The notes under the pieces are model-generated. The model had not been told where the DNA came from, did not search any database, and saw only the letters and a list, made by a program, of their open reading frames with translations. Positions 21,981 through 33,600 of a DNA stretch of 64,000 nucleotides are shown piece by piece (within the stretch, counting starts at the first letter, position 1; every line of letters begins with the position of its first letter). Position numbers and translations under genes: made by a program. Source of the stretch: Astrocystis sublimbata (taxonomy: Eukaryota > Ascomycota > Sordariomycetes > Xylariales > Xylariaceae); NCBI GenBank assembly GCA_022453515.1, contig JAJNNY010000043.1, forward strand, positions 62,001-126,000, read 5' to 3'.

Positions 21981-24240
21981 TGGACCAGTCGCTTGCTAAA
22001 AGGAGTTGGGAGTTCAATTGTTGGTCTTGCGTTGATCAATATGTGTATATCTATAATGTGTAGTAGGTTGTGTCTACTACCTAGTAGTATGTTGTATACC
22101 ACCAATTTGTACACGAGTCTTTGATTACCTAGGTCTAGACATTCAGCGACCGAAAGTCAAATTCGCTTGGCCTGTTTCCATGCTTAGTATCTGATACAAA
22201 GACACATCTCGGAAATGGGTACATCTCTGTTATCACATGCTAAATATATATAGCAAGACCCTATCATGGATAATAGTAAGTACCTATATCTAGATGCATG
22301 TCGCAACATCCGGAACTCTGAATGTATTCAATCTTTCCAACATAAACCTGATATTGCAACCTCCACGTACTTTTTTCGATGCATCTTGCGAGTCTAGATC
22401 ATGCGGGCTTGTATAGTAATCATATTTACGTACGTCCCCTCCAAGGTGGAAGGAAGAGACCACACGTAAATGCGTGCAATGCCAGTAATGGGCCCATCTC
22501 AAGTGACCACATGGTCGTATAGGAATAGATTGCATGTGAATAACACGGCGTGAATGTCCCCGTAAAGTTCCTAGTTTCCGAGAGGCTGCGCAGCTTGTAA
22601 TTCAGGAGGTACGGGATCCCACATCAATAAATAAGTAGCGCAATCTCTACGGCTGCAAGCTCGTGCGCAAAAGGATCAACTATGGAGGTTTGGCTATTTA
22701 CATAGTGTGGTCCCGAGTCCTGCCCAGCTGACCCAGCGCCTTGGAACCTGGCTGTCGATCACCCGAGGTCTTGGAGGAGGAGGATGCGTACTATGCAGTT
22801 CTGAACTCAATTTCCCAAGGTCATGCTGGTCGGGTGTAGATCTTCTCCACGACGTTGCTAGCAGAGCAATGCCCCCTCGTACTAAGTTGCTGTAGAGTAC
22901 ATACTCACATGATCTCGACTACCTATCCATCCAAGTGTCCCTAGTAGATAACAGTTTTGAGATACAATTGCGTGGGTAGCGTAAGCATACGCGACGTCGC
23001 GCATACCCAACCCGCATCATGGAAGTCTAGAACTCTGACCTCGGCTCTGCTTTCGCGTACGGGCAGTGTTTCTTAGTAGACACATGGTCAGAGTAGCTGC
23101 CCAGCCCCTTATACTTACCTCGTAGGTAGTTTAGGACTATATGTAATATAGTTGGCAGCTTACGAGTAGTACGTAGGGATGGCCTTTTGGGCAGTACCCA
23201 AGTTTGCATGTGAAGACCATTAGTACGGGGACTATCACTAATAGTACCTACAACCTACATTATGGATGCCACTGGCAGGTGGGATAAGCTTGTACCTTGC
23301 ATAGCCGAAGTGAATTTGGTGCTTTCTTAAATTTATTCTATTTTATCAATTAATTTAATTCCATCACGCTGGCACTGAAGCTAAGCCATCTGACAGTGGC
23401 GGGACTTGTATCGCTAGGTAATGATTGAACCTGTGAGTTGGTTCGACTAAGTGCTTCTATCTAGCAATAGACGCGACCAGGCATCTCGTGATGTTTAGCT
23501 CGCTAATCGTACAAGCGAGCAACGGTTGCGTCTGTGTAAGCCCCATGGGCTTCACGTGTTCGGCAAATTAAATTGTTTACATCGCAGCTATTGTCTGGGA
23601 GATGAAATGCAACAATGTAAGAACTTACAATAGTGTTGGGCAGATGATTGGGTGGGAAGAGAGTGATTCTGTTCCCTATTGAAACGGGTTACAACGCAGT
23701 CTTACCGGCTTGCATCCGCGGTCTTGGTCTCTAGTTCTGGTGCAGCATGTACAATCAGTATGTACCTACTGGGCCCTATACCTACATAGTATGTACCCCT
23801 GTTGCGAAAGTCTTGTTTGCAGTCTGCGACTAGTTGACCAATAGCAGATGAGAGCTGATTGGAACATCTTCAGCCTTCTCCGCATTGCCGGGCGATCATC
23901 GCGATGGCTCAACGCCGAGACTCGATGTAGAATTCGCCTAGAAGCTCTCTCATAAACCGAGGAGGCCGCCGACGTTAGCCCATTCTCCACGTTCTGCTAC
24001 CGCGATCATGGCCCAAGGAAATTTCTGATGACCGGAATACGTGATTGGCGCAAGTGCATCTGTGGCTGGTAAGGCATCGCGTGGACTTGGCTCGATGCCT
24101 AAGGAGGTACCAACGGAACAGAGGCGAAACGGGGACGGCAAAGACCCCACGCCAGCGGCGGCACTCTCGCTAAAAAAACGAGGAAATAAAAGGTCCGTTT
24201 AAAGAAATGAGAGACGGATCTGAAGTGGGACACATGGCCC
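21981..24240. other. Gene-poor stretch, no gene recognised
   Basis: About 2.3 kb with the 3' flank of the preceding gene, TACCTAGGT at 22126-22134 and many short frames without motifs. No transposon ends were seen before the element at 24250. Confidence 0.5.
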
Positions 24241-24249
24241 CGAAATGAC

Positions 24250-24327
24250 GAGTAACTTTAACCATACATCCCAAGAATCTTAACCATACATCCGAAGCCA
24301 CCGCTAAACTACTCCGAGCAGTAGTCT
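24250..24327 (+). repeat. Left terminal inverted repeat of the MITE
   Basis: This matches the reverse complement of 24605-24682 at 71 of 78 positions. It has two copies of TTAACCATACATC (first within AACTTTAACCATACATCC) 22 bp apart, then GAAGCCACCGCTA and a CAGTAGTCT end. Confidence 0.9.
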
Positions 24328-24388
24328 CCCACACAAGCCACATTGCATAACAAATATACACATTCCAAGAGACCCAAACACTAGATCT

Positions 24389-24421
24389 AACCCAAACCCT
24401 AACTACTAACCCTAACCCTAA
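24389..24421 (-). repeat. Interstitial telomere-like repeat (TTAGGG on the minus strand)
   Basis: The plus strand reads AACCCAAACCCTAACTACT followed by AACCCTAACCCTAA: about five CCCTAA-type units, some degenerate. TTAGGG is the usual telomere unit of filamentous ascomycetes. The tract is near the middle of the MITE, not at a chromosome end. Confidence 0.8.
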
Positions 24422-24604
24422 TAGATATAAGGGTAATTGTTGAGAAATGTATTGCGAAAGGGCCGGCCGGGCGAGGATAGACCGTAAGGGACGGCGGCCG
24501 TGTTCCAACCCTCCTGGGCGGAGCTCCGAGTCTCTGGCGGGTGTATAAATGTCAATTGCAGAGCTAGTTTGTATGCATATTTATATGTGGGGTTGCTGGG
24601 CCTC

Positions 24605-24682
24605 AGACTACTGCCCAGAGTAGTATAGCGGTGGCTTCAGATGTATGGTTAAAATTCTACGGATGTATGGTTAAAGTTACTC
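24605..24682 (-). repeat. Right terminal inverted repeat of the MITE
   Basis: This is the reverse complement of the left repeat with 7 mismatches over 78 bp. It ends in GTTACTC and is followed directly by the 9-bp duplication CGAAATGAC. Confidence 0.9.
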
Positions 24683-24691
24683 CGAAATGAC

Positions 24692-27600
24692 TACGAGTAT
24701 GCGTAAGTGTCGAGGAAAGTCGGTTACGCATCGAATCCCTGAAAATCAGTGTAGCAGGAAGTATAAAGCCTAGAACGTAGAAGTGTGCTTAGGTACCTAC
24801 GTGTTATGTATCCGTATGTACTTACCTTAAGTATCTATCATCAATTGGAGGGACCGGCGAGGCGTGTTGATAGCCTCATATCCAGGTTATTTATTACCTG
24901 TCCCACATAAGTAAACAGGATGCCTGTGACTCTTGAAACAATCTGCTAGAACGGAGAATTGTCGATCTGTGCATGACTTTCAGTTCAGTTCAGTAAAGAA
25001 AACATGCGACCATGTTTCATTACGTGCTGTCCAATCACGAACGAGCGGCCATGTTACCGTCAAACCATCACTGGTATTGGGCCCCGACAGGAGCCGCATT
25101 TCTAACCAATCTCGAGTCAATCTGAGCAATATGAACATGCATTTCCTTGCCTCTCATCATAAGTCTCTCTCCAACCCTCCAGTCCAGGTCCGGAACCTCG
25201 AAGGACCGAAGGACTTTACGCCAACGCTCCTAGCGCAGTGACATCGTCGTTCTCTCCTGATCTGCGCTCCACCATGGTGGATCACGACTTCGTATATCCA
25301 GCAATAAATAAAAGTACAGTTTAGTTTACAACAACAAAAGTTGTGTGGGTGAGTGATTGAGTATCTTGTTGCTGCAAGCGTCAATGGCAGGTACCTAGGT
25401 AAAGACATGGTGTTTCTTGAAGACCAGATCCAATTGGGTAAGTCAATAAAAGGATGCTCAATCGCCACAAAACTAAGAAAATGGATCTTGATGTTGATAA
25501 TTGAACGTCTTCGATTGGAGGTACCGCACGGCTTAAGCTGAGGCCGTTTCTTCCCGAACTTCTTTGTCCCATGTCCCGGCCACAGCGAGGAGCTATCCTC
25601 ATTCGTTTTAAGTCGTTTTAAGGTACGCAATCGTTGTGGAATTGGTAGGCAGCGATGGGCCATGGCCTGTGCTCATAGTGCGGCTTTCCTGTCATAGCTA
25701 GCGTCCCTGTGGCCACCCCTGCTGGGCGTGCGCTCCCTTGCTCCACGGCCGGAAAGGGAATTCTTCTGGAAAGGCGCTGGAACCATGTGGTCTGCAGGGA
25801 TGTTAGGCAAATCACTCCTGACCCCTGTAAGCCAAGTATCTAGGTCCCTAGCGCTCTCTCGGCGCTGAGGAACTGTGGCGATAGGTTGTTGACTAGCGAG
25901 ACTAGTTTCATCGCGCTTAAAGCATTAGGTATGTGAGCGTGATCTCGGTAGTGCAGGATCCTGTCGAGCCTGTCGATCCTGTCGTTGTCGGATACATCGA
26001 CCTAACTCACCTAGGCCTCGGTCTCGAGACTAGAAATTGTGGCTTGGTTGGCGAATTGGGCAAACGATGGGAATGTTTTAACGTTGGAATATGGTAATTA
26101 GAAAGCTTGGCGCCCTCGAGCGTCTTTGCATCCGAGTAGGACCGATTCGAGAAAACGCTAAGGACAGAAACATGAGAAAGGCTTTGAAGAACTTGGAATC
26201 GATGCTCTAAAACATGCACCAGCCAGCCATGACTTAGACAAGCTCAGGACGCCGCTGATTTGACTCTCAAAGATCCATCTTGACGATACTTGCTGGTGGG
26301 CCGTCTGATTGCACAAAGAGTCTAGTTACAGCCTACTAGGAAGCAGGTATTTTTAGTACCGGGGGACAAAGGACGGGTGACATACGTACAGGGCAGGTTA
26401 TGAGAAAATGAAGTAGTTCATTGATATTCTATTACTTGCACACTAGAACCTGGCGAGCTGGGGCTGCCCACAACATGCAGCTATCACGCTTTAAACGCGC
26501 CCTCTACGCGCGTGCCTAAAATGACTATCGCGGAACCCTGGCGGGCCTGGGTACAGATAGCCATGCCGGCCGCACTACATTGACATGTATTAGCTAGCAT
26601 AGATACCAGGGCCAATTGGCAATGACTCAGATTACCTTGTCAGTTCTCGAATCGCTGTAAGAGTTGATATGTTTGTTCTACTCGTACATAGTACATCTAC
26701 AGTGACCATAAGTAGATGATAGATCTACTAGTCCGTACTGCAAGTGCCGGCTATCTGGGCCGAACAAGTGATATTTTTTCTACCTGCCTTAGGCACCTAC
26801 TCATGTACGCAAATCTCAAATCTCCTTGTCATCTGGGTACTAAGATCCCACCTGTTCCCCTCACAGCGCCTCGTGGATGGCGCCAGAGCCCCGCAAGAGG
26901 CGTTGTTTTATTATGGGCCTAAGAACTGAGTAGTGTACCGTGAACATGATGGCGACAGTTGCACCCGACCTTGTGTATCAGAGTCAGCCAGCAGTTTTTT
27001 TTTACATAAAGGCGAGAAGAAAGGGGATAAACACTTTGTCATCTACCTAGGTACCTATCTCGCCTATTGCGGCCGGAGCACTCATCCTGCGCCGGACGGG
27101 AGGGATTCAGTGCTGGTGATGACATCAGCCGTAGTTCAGTATAATGATAACTTGCTTGCTTGCTTACTTACACCTAGCCATCTTGTTGTTGTTGTTGCTG
27201 GCTGAGGCAACAGTCCGGATTTGGGCTGGTCCCATCATCACCAATACTTGCCCATGTCCACGAGTTGGATCCGGTCAGGGCGGTAGTGGCAGGTGTTGTT
27301 GTGCAAAATGCATGTAAGTAACAAACAGAGAGGCGGTGAAGCGGGAGGGTCAGTCGTTGTTACCCAAACAATGCACGCACGCACGCACGCATGGGTGGGA
27401 TGGTGGGATGTCTCTGCCTCGCAAACAAAACGCAAACAAGACAGACAGACGCAGGGTGGCTCGGGTGGCAGGGTCGCGTTCGGGGGGCTGGCAGCCATCT
27501 GATCGCTTGCTGTCCCAAGTGAGGGGCAACCGACCTGGCACCCTGGATGCCTGGGGGGTGCCTAGGCCGAGTGAGGGGCCCCGCGCGCCGTGTCTCTTGT

Positions 27601-28840
27601 ATCTTGTCTCTGCCTCGTCCGTTTCTGTCCACGCCATTCGTAGAGGAGGGTAGACAACTCATCGTGCATCTTCAGGCCTTTCCCTTTTCACTTGTTTCTG
27701 TCAACTCACTTGACCACGCCGATGCCCACCCATCACCTTTTTGTTACATGCCGACCGCACATGAGACGTCGATAGCTAAGTACCTAGTAGGTACTTACTT
27801 GCTTCCCTAGGCCTGTACCCAACTTACAATAACAGAAGTAACAACAACAACAACAACAACAGCAACAACAACAGCAACAACACGCATCCCCGAGGCATTG
27901 CAAGTGGTTTAGGCCATAAGCCTCCACTGAGCGACCAGCCCTATAGTACAGTTCTAGGTAGGTACGAGATGTGAGATGGTGCACGTCCATATCGTCTGAC
28001 AACTCCATCAGACAGAACTAACATACCTATATAGCCTTATCTACCGCCAATCCTGTTAATAGCCTCGGTATACCTGTGCACACCATGAGCTAAAACATCT
28101 TTAGATCTTCTCAGGTTAAATCATAAACAAGTACATAGTATGGTCTACTGCACTGCGACCATCTGCAGTGGACATGGACACGCTGGGAAATTTAATTGTT
28201 CTTTTGTAAATCCTGTACAGTTTCGATTTTGTAGCTATAGCTATCGCGCAATGCTTTTCCTGTCTTCGCTTTTCCGCCCGAAGCAGCATGCATGCGTTTT
28301 CTCTCTCGCGGTCGGCCCGCGGCCAATTGGCTCGATAACAGGGTCGCCCTCTTGGTATCTTCACTAGAATACATTATAGAATCTTTTCGCCACCCGTTTC
28401 ATCCTTCAACCTACTCGCCGGTAGTGAAGGGGTCCGAATCATTACCCGTTGGGTATAGATAGAAATCAAAATGCAAGGTCATGGTATCATTGGAGCTGCA
28501 ACGCCGATTGGTGTGCAAGGTGCGTTGCTGGATCAGATGCATGTCGCCGTATTTTACACTCTCTCGTCACCGCCTGTGACAAGCGAAGCAACCGCGGTGC
28601 ACACGAGTGTCCAGCGGACCACGCCATCCGAGTGCGCGACAGATTGCTAGTGTCGTCCAAATAAGGTATTATAAAAGCAACGGTAGAAACGCCGACCATA
28701 TGCATGCATTGGTATAATAAATCGCAAAAACCTTCCGCCATGCAAGTGAGGGAAAAGAAATGAAGTGTACAGGGCTGGTGGTATGGCAGCCTCGAGCCGA
28801 CACGGCCCTGTCGTGCTCGAAATTTCCGAAAATAGTTGGA
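24692..28840. other. Gene-poor stretch, no gene recognised
   Basis: About 4.1 kb. It holds CCTAGGTA copies at 25391-25401 and 27043-27058, a short CTGTCGA array near 25961-25988 (CCTGTCGAGCCTGTCGATCC), (ACGC)n near 27375, (CTTG)n near 27151 and (CAA)n at 27840. A GC-rich patch at about 27290-27640 opens frames on both strands without motifs. The last part is the 3' flank of the DUF1752 gene. Confidence 0.45.
27840..27882 (+). repeat. (AAC)n / CAG microsatellite
   Basis: AAC units are interrupted by two AGC units. It is much shorter than the one at 2530 and not in a credible coding frame. Confidence 0.85.
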
Positions 28841-30681
28841 TTACCATCCGGTGGCGTTGTAACCGCCGTCTCCTTCTCGCATGTATTGGTTCCAGCTGCT
28901 GGCATTGGCCTCGTCCTTGGCCTTGTTCATATAGGAACGCTCGGGGTATTGTTTCAAATTCGCCACATCGTGCGAGGTGTGGCGCCGCTTCAGCACCGCA
29001 TTGGCAGTGGAAACCTTCTGTTGCCTCTCCCATAGGAGCTGCCTTCTGAGGGATTCTGTCAACTCTGTGGCCAACATGTTGCGCCTAGTGGTTCTAGGGG
29101 ACAAGGCGGCCTGCTGCTGGTAATGGCCATTAGGCCTTGTCATGATAGGCTGGGCGCCGGATCTGGGAATCTCATTGATGGGCTTGAGAGGCGTGCGACG
29201 AAGACCTCGCCTCATCTCCAGCCCGTTGTCGTCCGAGTCATTCGGCGATGCGGCGCCGTGTGGCGCGTTCTGCATTTGGCGGCCACGCTGCGCGATGGCG
29301 GGCGTTGAGTGCGAAGCATAGTTGCTGAGGCCTCTGGTGCGCTCGTCTTGCTGCCCAGCAAACATGAGGCTTATGAGGGACCTTTGCGACGTTAGGTTCG
29401 GCTTGGAAGGCACCCGCTTGAACGTCACTGCATCATCCATGCTAGATTTGCCACTCTCTTCAATCGAGTCTTCCCATTCGGAGTCTTCGTCATCGTCGTC
29501 GATAGCGCTCTCGTCTACGTAGCTGCCAGATTGGTCGCTCGGGGTGGATATTGTTCGCATTGTCACTTGGTTGCTGAACGAGGTCTGCTTCTTATGGGCC
29601 CCTAGAAGTGAGTTTGACTTGCCCGAATGTAGGGCACTCTTGAGCGATGGGCTTTGGCCCTCGGTGGATCCAGACGAACCACCGATCTGGAACATTTTCT
29701 TCTTCGTTGGGAGGACGGGCTGATGGCTCTCGAGGCTTGGCGAGGATTCGTCACCCGACGAGCCGCCCAGAGCAAACTTGGCAGGCTTCTTCGGCTGTAC
29801 TATTCTGGGCGCGGGTGACGACTGAGGCTCTGGGATAAGATCGATTTGCGGGACCTTGAGCTCATGGGAAACAACCGAGGACGGGAATTGAGAAGGCGAA
29901 AATCCCCTGACGACATTTGTAGTATGTAGTTCGCGAGACGCCGAGTTCGTGGAATCCTGCGATGTGGAGGCAGACGAAGCGGCCTCTGCAGATTCGGTTG
30001 CGGGAGTTATGGGGGTCTCTTCCGCCTCTGACGAGCAGGACTGCAGATGGTCACTGTCCGTCTCTAATGATGAGGGCACAATGTGAGGCAGAGGGGAGAG
30101 GTTTGGCTCTTTCTCTTGGATGATGGACACGACCATCTTCTCCAAGTGGCCAGACGTGATGTGCCTTTCGCGACCCCTGCTCCGACTGCTGGCGCATGAG
30201 TCCTGTCGTTGTATGTGCGGCCGGACGATCTCGAGGGGTTCAGATTCGGTGGTCAGCTCGAGCGCTTCTTCGTCGGCGACGGAGTCGACACTGCCGGACA
30301 GTTGTGGCACATCGGGTATGCGACAGTTGTCAGGGATGTTTCGCGGTGGCATTGTGCTGGCGACAGGAGCCCTCTTCTCGCTCTTTGTCTCAGGCATGGT
30401 CTCGCAACATAGAGCTTCCCTTGTCCACAAGCGCCAGCTGAGATTCTCTAATCTCCGGCCTTGTTCCACCGATTCGGCGCATCTCGAAAAGACTGAGGAT
30501 CGAGTTAGTTAGTTGTGGCACGGTCATGCGTGCGTAGGAGCGCATGAAAGGGTTTGGACATACCCGTCCACATGCTGAAGAGGTTGTGGGGGTTGTTAGT
30601 GTCGACTTTGTGGATGACGTTCGGGTCCACAGTGAGAACCAATCCTTCCGCTTTACCTGGCATCCTGACCGAGGTGGGCAT
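28841..30681 (-). CDS. DUF1752 (AreA-like N-terminal) plus DUF3295 regulatory protein, 589 aa
   Basis: Exon 1 is 30681-30564 and exon 2 is 30492-28841. The 71-nt intron (30563-30493) has donor GTATGT and acceptor CAG. Its removal creates the diagnostic motif VDTNNPHNLFSMWTVFSRCA followed by GRRLENLSWRLWTREALC (residues 26-68), the PF08550 (DUF1752) signature seen at the start of AreA-type regulators and Mks1-like proteins. The middle is Ser-rich and disordered. From about residue 285 to the end lies a DUF3295 region: GGSSGDE and GGSSGSTEG repeats, an acidic patch DDDDEDSEWEDSIEE, SLISLMFAGQQ and the conserved-looking end LTESLRRQLLWERQQK. There is no GATA zinc finger, so it is not AreA itself. 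An in-frame TGA precedes the chosen ATG, and a second ATG lies at 30663. Related proteins act in nitrogen or retrograde (TOR-linked) signalling; that role here is inferred. Confidence 0.88.
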
Positions 30682-33600
30682 TCATGGAGAGGCACAGTAG
30701 GAACGTTGGGTGGTGATACGAGATGTAGGGCCTTCGTATAGCTGCAAACGACGCGAGGGGACCAGGTGCAAACACAGACGTGGCGATTCTTTTTGTGTCT
30801 GGGGGTATCAGCGTAGATACTCGTCGCCGCAAGCTGATGGATTGTGGCAGTCCAATTACACCAGATTCGTCTGAGGGTATCGGGGGACTGAAGTGTTGCC
30901 GAGTTGTGCTGGTGATGCTCGGTGCCAGCGCTGGGACGGCGTCTGGGAATGGAGGTGCACGGAGCAGGAGAAGCGAAGTCGAGGATGAGGGTCAATTCAC
31001 AGCAACCGTGGGTCTTTGGCTCCTGGGGAGGTTTGCGGCGGCGCTGGGTGAGTATAAAGAGGTTCGAGGCTTGGGTCGTGGAGGTGTGTCGGTGGTGCAA
31101 GCAGTTATGGAACGGGGAGGGAATGTGGGTAGCTGTACATATTAATGTATTTGCTCGGGAGGCTTGAGGTAGCAGACCTCAGGGAACCGGGCCTGGGAGA
31201 CAGGCATAGGGTGCGAGGTCAGGCCCCGGTACTGGTGGACCCGTCCAAAGGCGCGGTCTGGCAGGCCCTTCTCCCAATCCCGCGGTACGTACCTGATCTG
31301 TACTTCGACCCGATGTACCGCCCCAAGCTGACTCCTACCCGAGTTGAGCATCTGGGCCTTTGACGGGCCTATTTCCCATCCATGGGTGGGCACACGGGCT
31401 TACCGGTGGGGGAGCTGTGGCGGTAGTGCACCTACTGGGGATTCACAGGACAGGAAGATCCTTGGAACCACCCCCCGCGCTAGGTACATACATGTATCAG
31501 TGTACATCGCAACTTGAACGGAGCGGACGAACACAGCGGTCTGTCCTCGTTGATTCCCACAACTGCTAGCGTAGAGTGATACTGCCATTATTAGTCTAGA
31601 CTAATCTCTAGCGCGCTGGGCCAGTCCAGATCTAGTACTAGTATCCTAATGAGGCAGCTGGCGTACCCATGAGAGCACGCTACCCGGCCAGAAGGACCAG
31701 CGTTCCGGCTTTTCTTCTTCCTCCACTGCGAAGATACCTAGGTACATCAACAAGTGCTCTGGATTCAGACCACACAGACCATGACAGAGACATGTGGTTG
31801 GTTATGTTAGGCATGTACACGACTAGCCTGGGGTGGACAGCACCTTGCGGTGAGTCTGGTGAACGGCCCTCTATCCACACCTGCAAACCATCATAGGTTC
31901 TATGCAGCAAGCAGTCCGGCAATGTGAATTGGGCACTTGAGCAGAGTCAGAACATATCAGAATATCACTCACGCCCATCTGCTTACGCCTCACCCCATCA
32001 TCCCCATCCTATACCACCGCGTCTGGCTACAAGTACTATGCAGTTGCTGGCTCAAAGTATACAATGCCTACATGCGTCCTCTACTACCTAGCCAATACCA
32101 GCTACGAGTATGGTAATTATAGCAAGCACGATTGTCAAAGTAAAAGGATGGCATTGCCAAGAGGCCGACTTGACGAGCGAGTATGTAATGGAAGTAGGAA
32201 CTAATACCTAGCATAGTATATTCCGCCGCAGCACCACCGCTGAGATGCAGAATTAGCGATGCAAGTGATCACGACACCTCTATTCTGTTAAGCTATCATC
32301 GAGCGACATGTTCACGTCGAGCATGTGCGATCTCTCGCTGTCAACTCAATCATGCGTTGGTTGGCACATACGGTACTCGGGAACTTAGCAATGTTCGTGG
32401 GTACCAACCTCGGTTACCAACCTGACTGAAGTATTCCTCAGACTAGCACGATACTTACGAGTAGAGATCAACAACAAGCAAATGATGGAGTGATATCCCC
32501 ATTGTCAACTTTCGGAACCACCAATTGCGAGTGAGGCTTATGGAACTTGGGGAGCAGCTCCGCAAGCGGCTAATGGCTTGCTCGTCCACTTGGGCAGGGT
32601 CTGGGGTCGCTGGCTTGTGTCTGGGAAAAGGAAAACTGGCCACCGTAGGAGGTCTAGGTCCATATTGGAAAAAAGCAGCGGTCCCGTGACGGCTTTTCAT
32701 TGTCGTTCGCCATCATCGTGTTCAAGCTGGTCAGTTGCTTGCCTGCTTGTTTGCTTGCTTGCCCACGTTGGGGCTTTGTACCGGCAGTCTGGCCGCGATC
32801 CATAGGTAGCCACCAACCAACAGTCGACCCATATGAATGTCTCGTTGTCTTTCTTCAGTGCACCGAGGCATGCGAACCGGCTACCTGAGGTACTATGTAA
32901 AAAAGCAACCGATGTTGGTCCTGGGCCGACCTGTTCTCGCCTGTCTCGCCTGTGAACATACCACCGTGGGCAAGGAGTCGAGGACAATCAAGGTCAGGCT
33001 GGCGGATGATCGCCTTATGCGTTGGCATTCGAGCGTTCTCGTGAGCAGTCAAGATCCCTACAATGCCACGGATAAATCGGTCGGCTATAAGCCTCCCAAG
33101 TACCTACAGTACTAGGTCGAGTACCTACCTAGGCAGGCGCTGTATCTTGTTTTCCGAGCATCTAACCTCTAGGTAGGTGGCTTGAATGGCTCTCTAAACA
33201 CTCCATGGGCGTGGACGACCATGAGATGTTGTTCTGTTCGCATCATCAGGCGTGAACACACGTACGAGTAGAGGCGATTGAAATGGCATAGCAGCCAGGC
33301 CTAGGCATGCCAACGCCAGCGCTAGGGTGCTGTTGAAACTCGGCATTGATTTCATTTAGGTTGTACCTAGGTAGGTACTATTAGTGTAGTGAGTGACAGG
33401 GCTCGACAGGCGCCTCAGTTCCCTAGCCCGCCGGCTTCTTCCCCTGTGTCGGATCTTGTCAGGTGAGCGCTCAGCCTCGGCGCAATCAGCCCAGCGGCTC
33501 CATAGCCGCGACTCGGCTTTCGAAAACACCCCAGTCAATGCGCACCACGCTCGCCACGTACAGTACGCTTTTCCAAATGCTTTTTCTCCCACCCCCAATT

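Larger units (their letters stand above)
24250..24682. mobile_element. 433-bp MITE with long TIRs and 9-bp target-site duplication (Mutator-like)
   Basis: The two ends (24250-24327 and 24605-24682) are inverted repeats of 78 bp with 7 mismatches, both starting GAGTAACTTTAACCATACAT. Immediately outside, the 9-mer CGAAATGAC occurs at 24241-24249 and again at 24683-24691 in direct orientation, a clean target-site duplication. Long TIRs plus a 9-bp duplication are the hallmark of Mutator-like (MULE) elements. At 433 bp with no coding frame it must be non-autonomous and depend on a transposase elsewhere. Within each TIR the box TTAACCATACATC occurs twice, 22 bp apart. The internal part carries a telomere-like tract. 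The 9% divergence between the TIRs suggests that insertion is not very recent, although the duplication is still perfect. Confidence 0.88.

Noticed and set aside
30390..31100. 236-codon minus-strand frame overlapping the start of the DUF1752 gene, considered as an upstream ORF
   Set aside because: Its first codon is TTG, with no ATG until inside the intron of the real gene, and it has no motif. It is a shadow frame.
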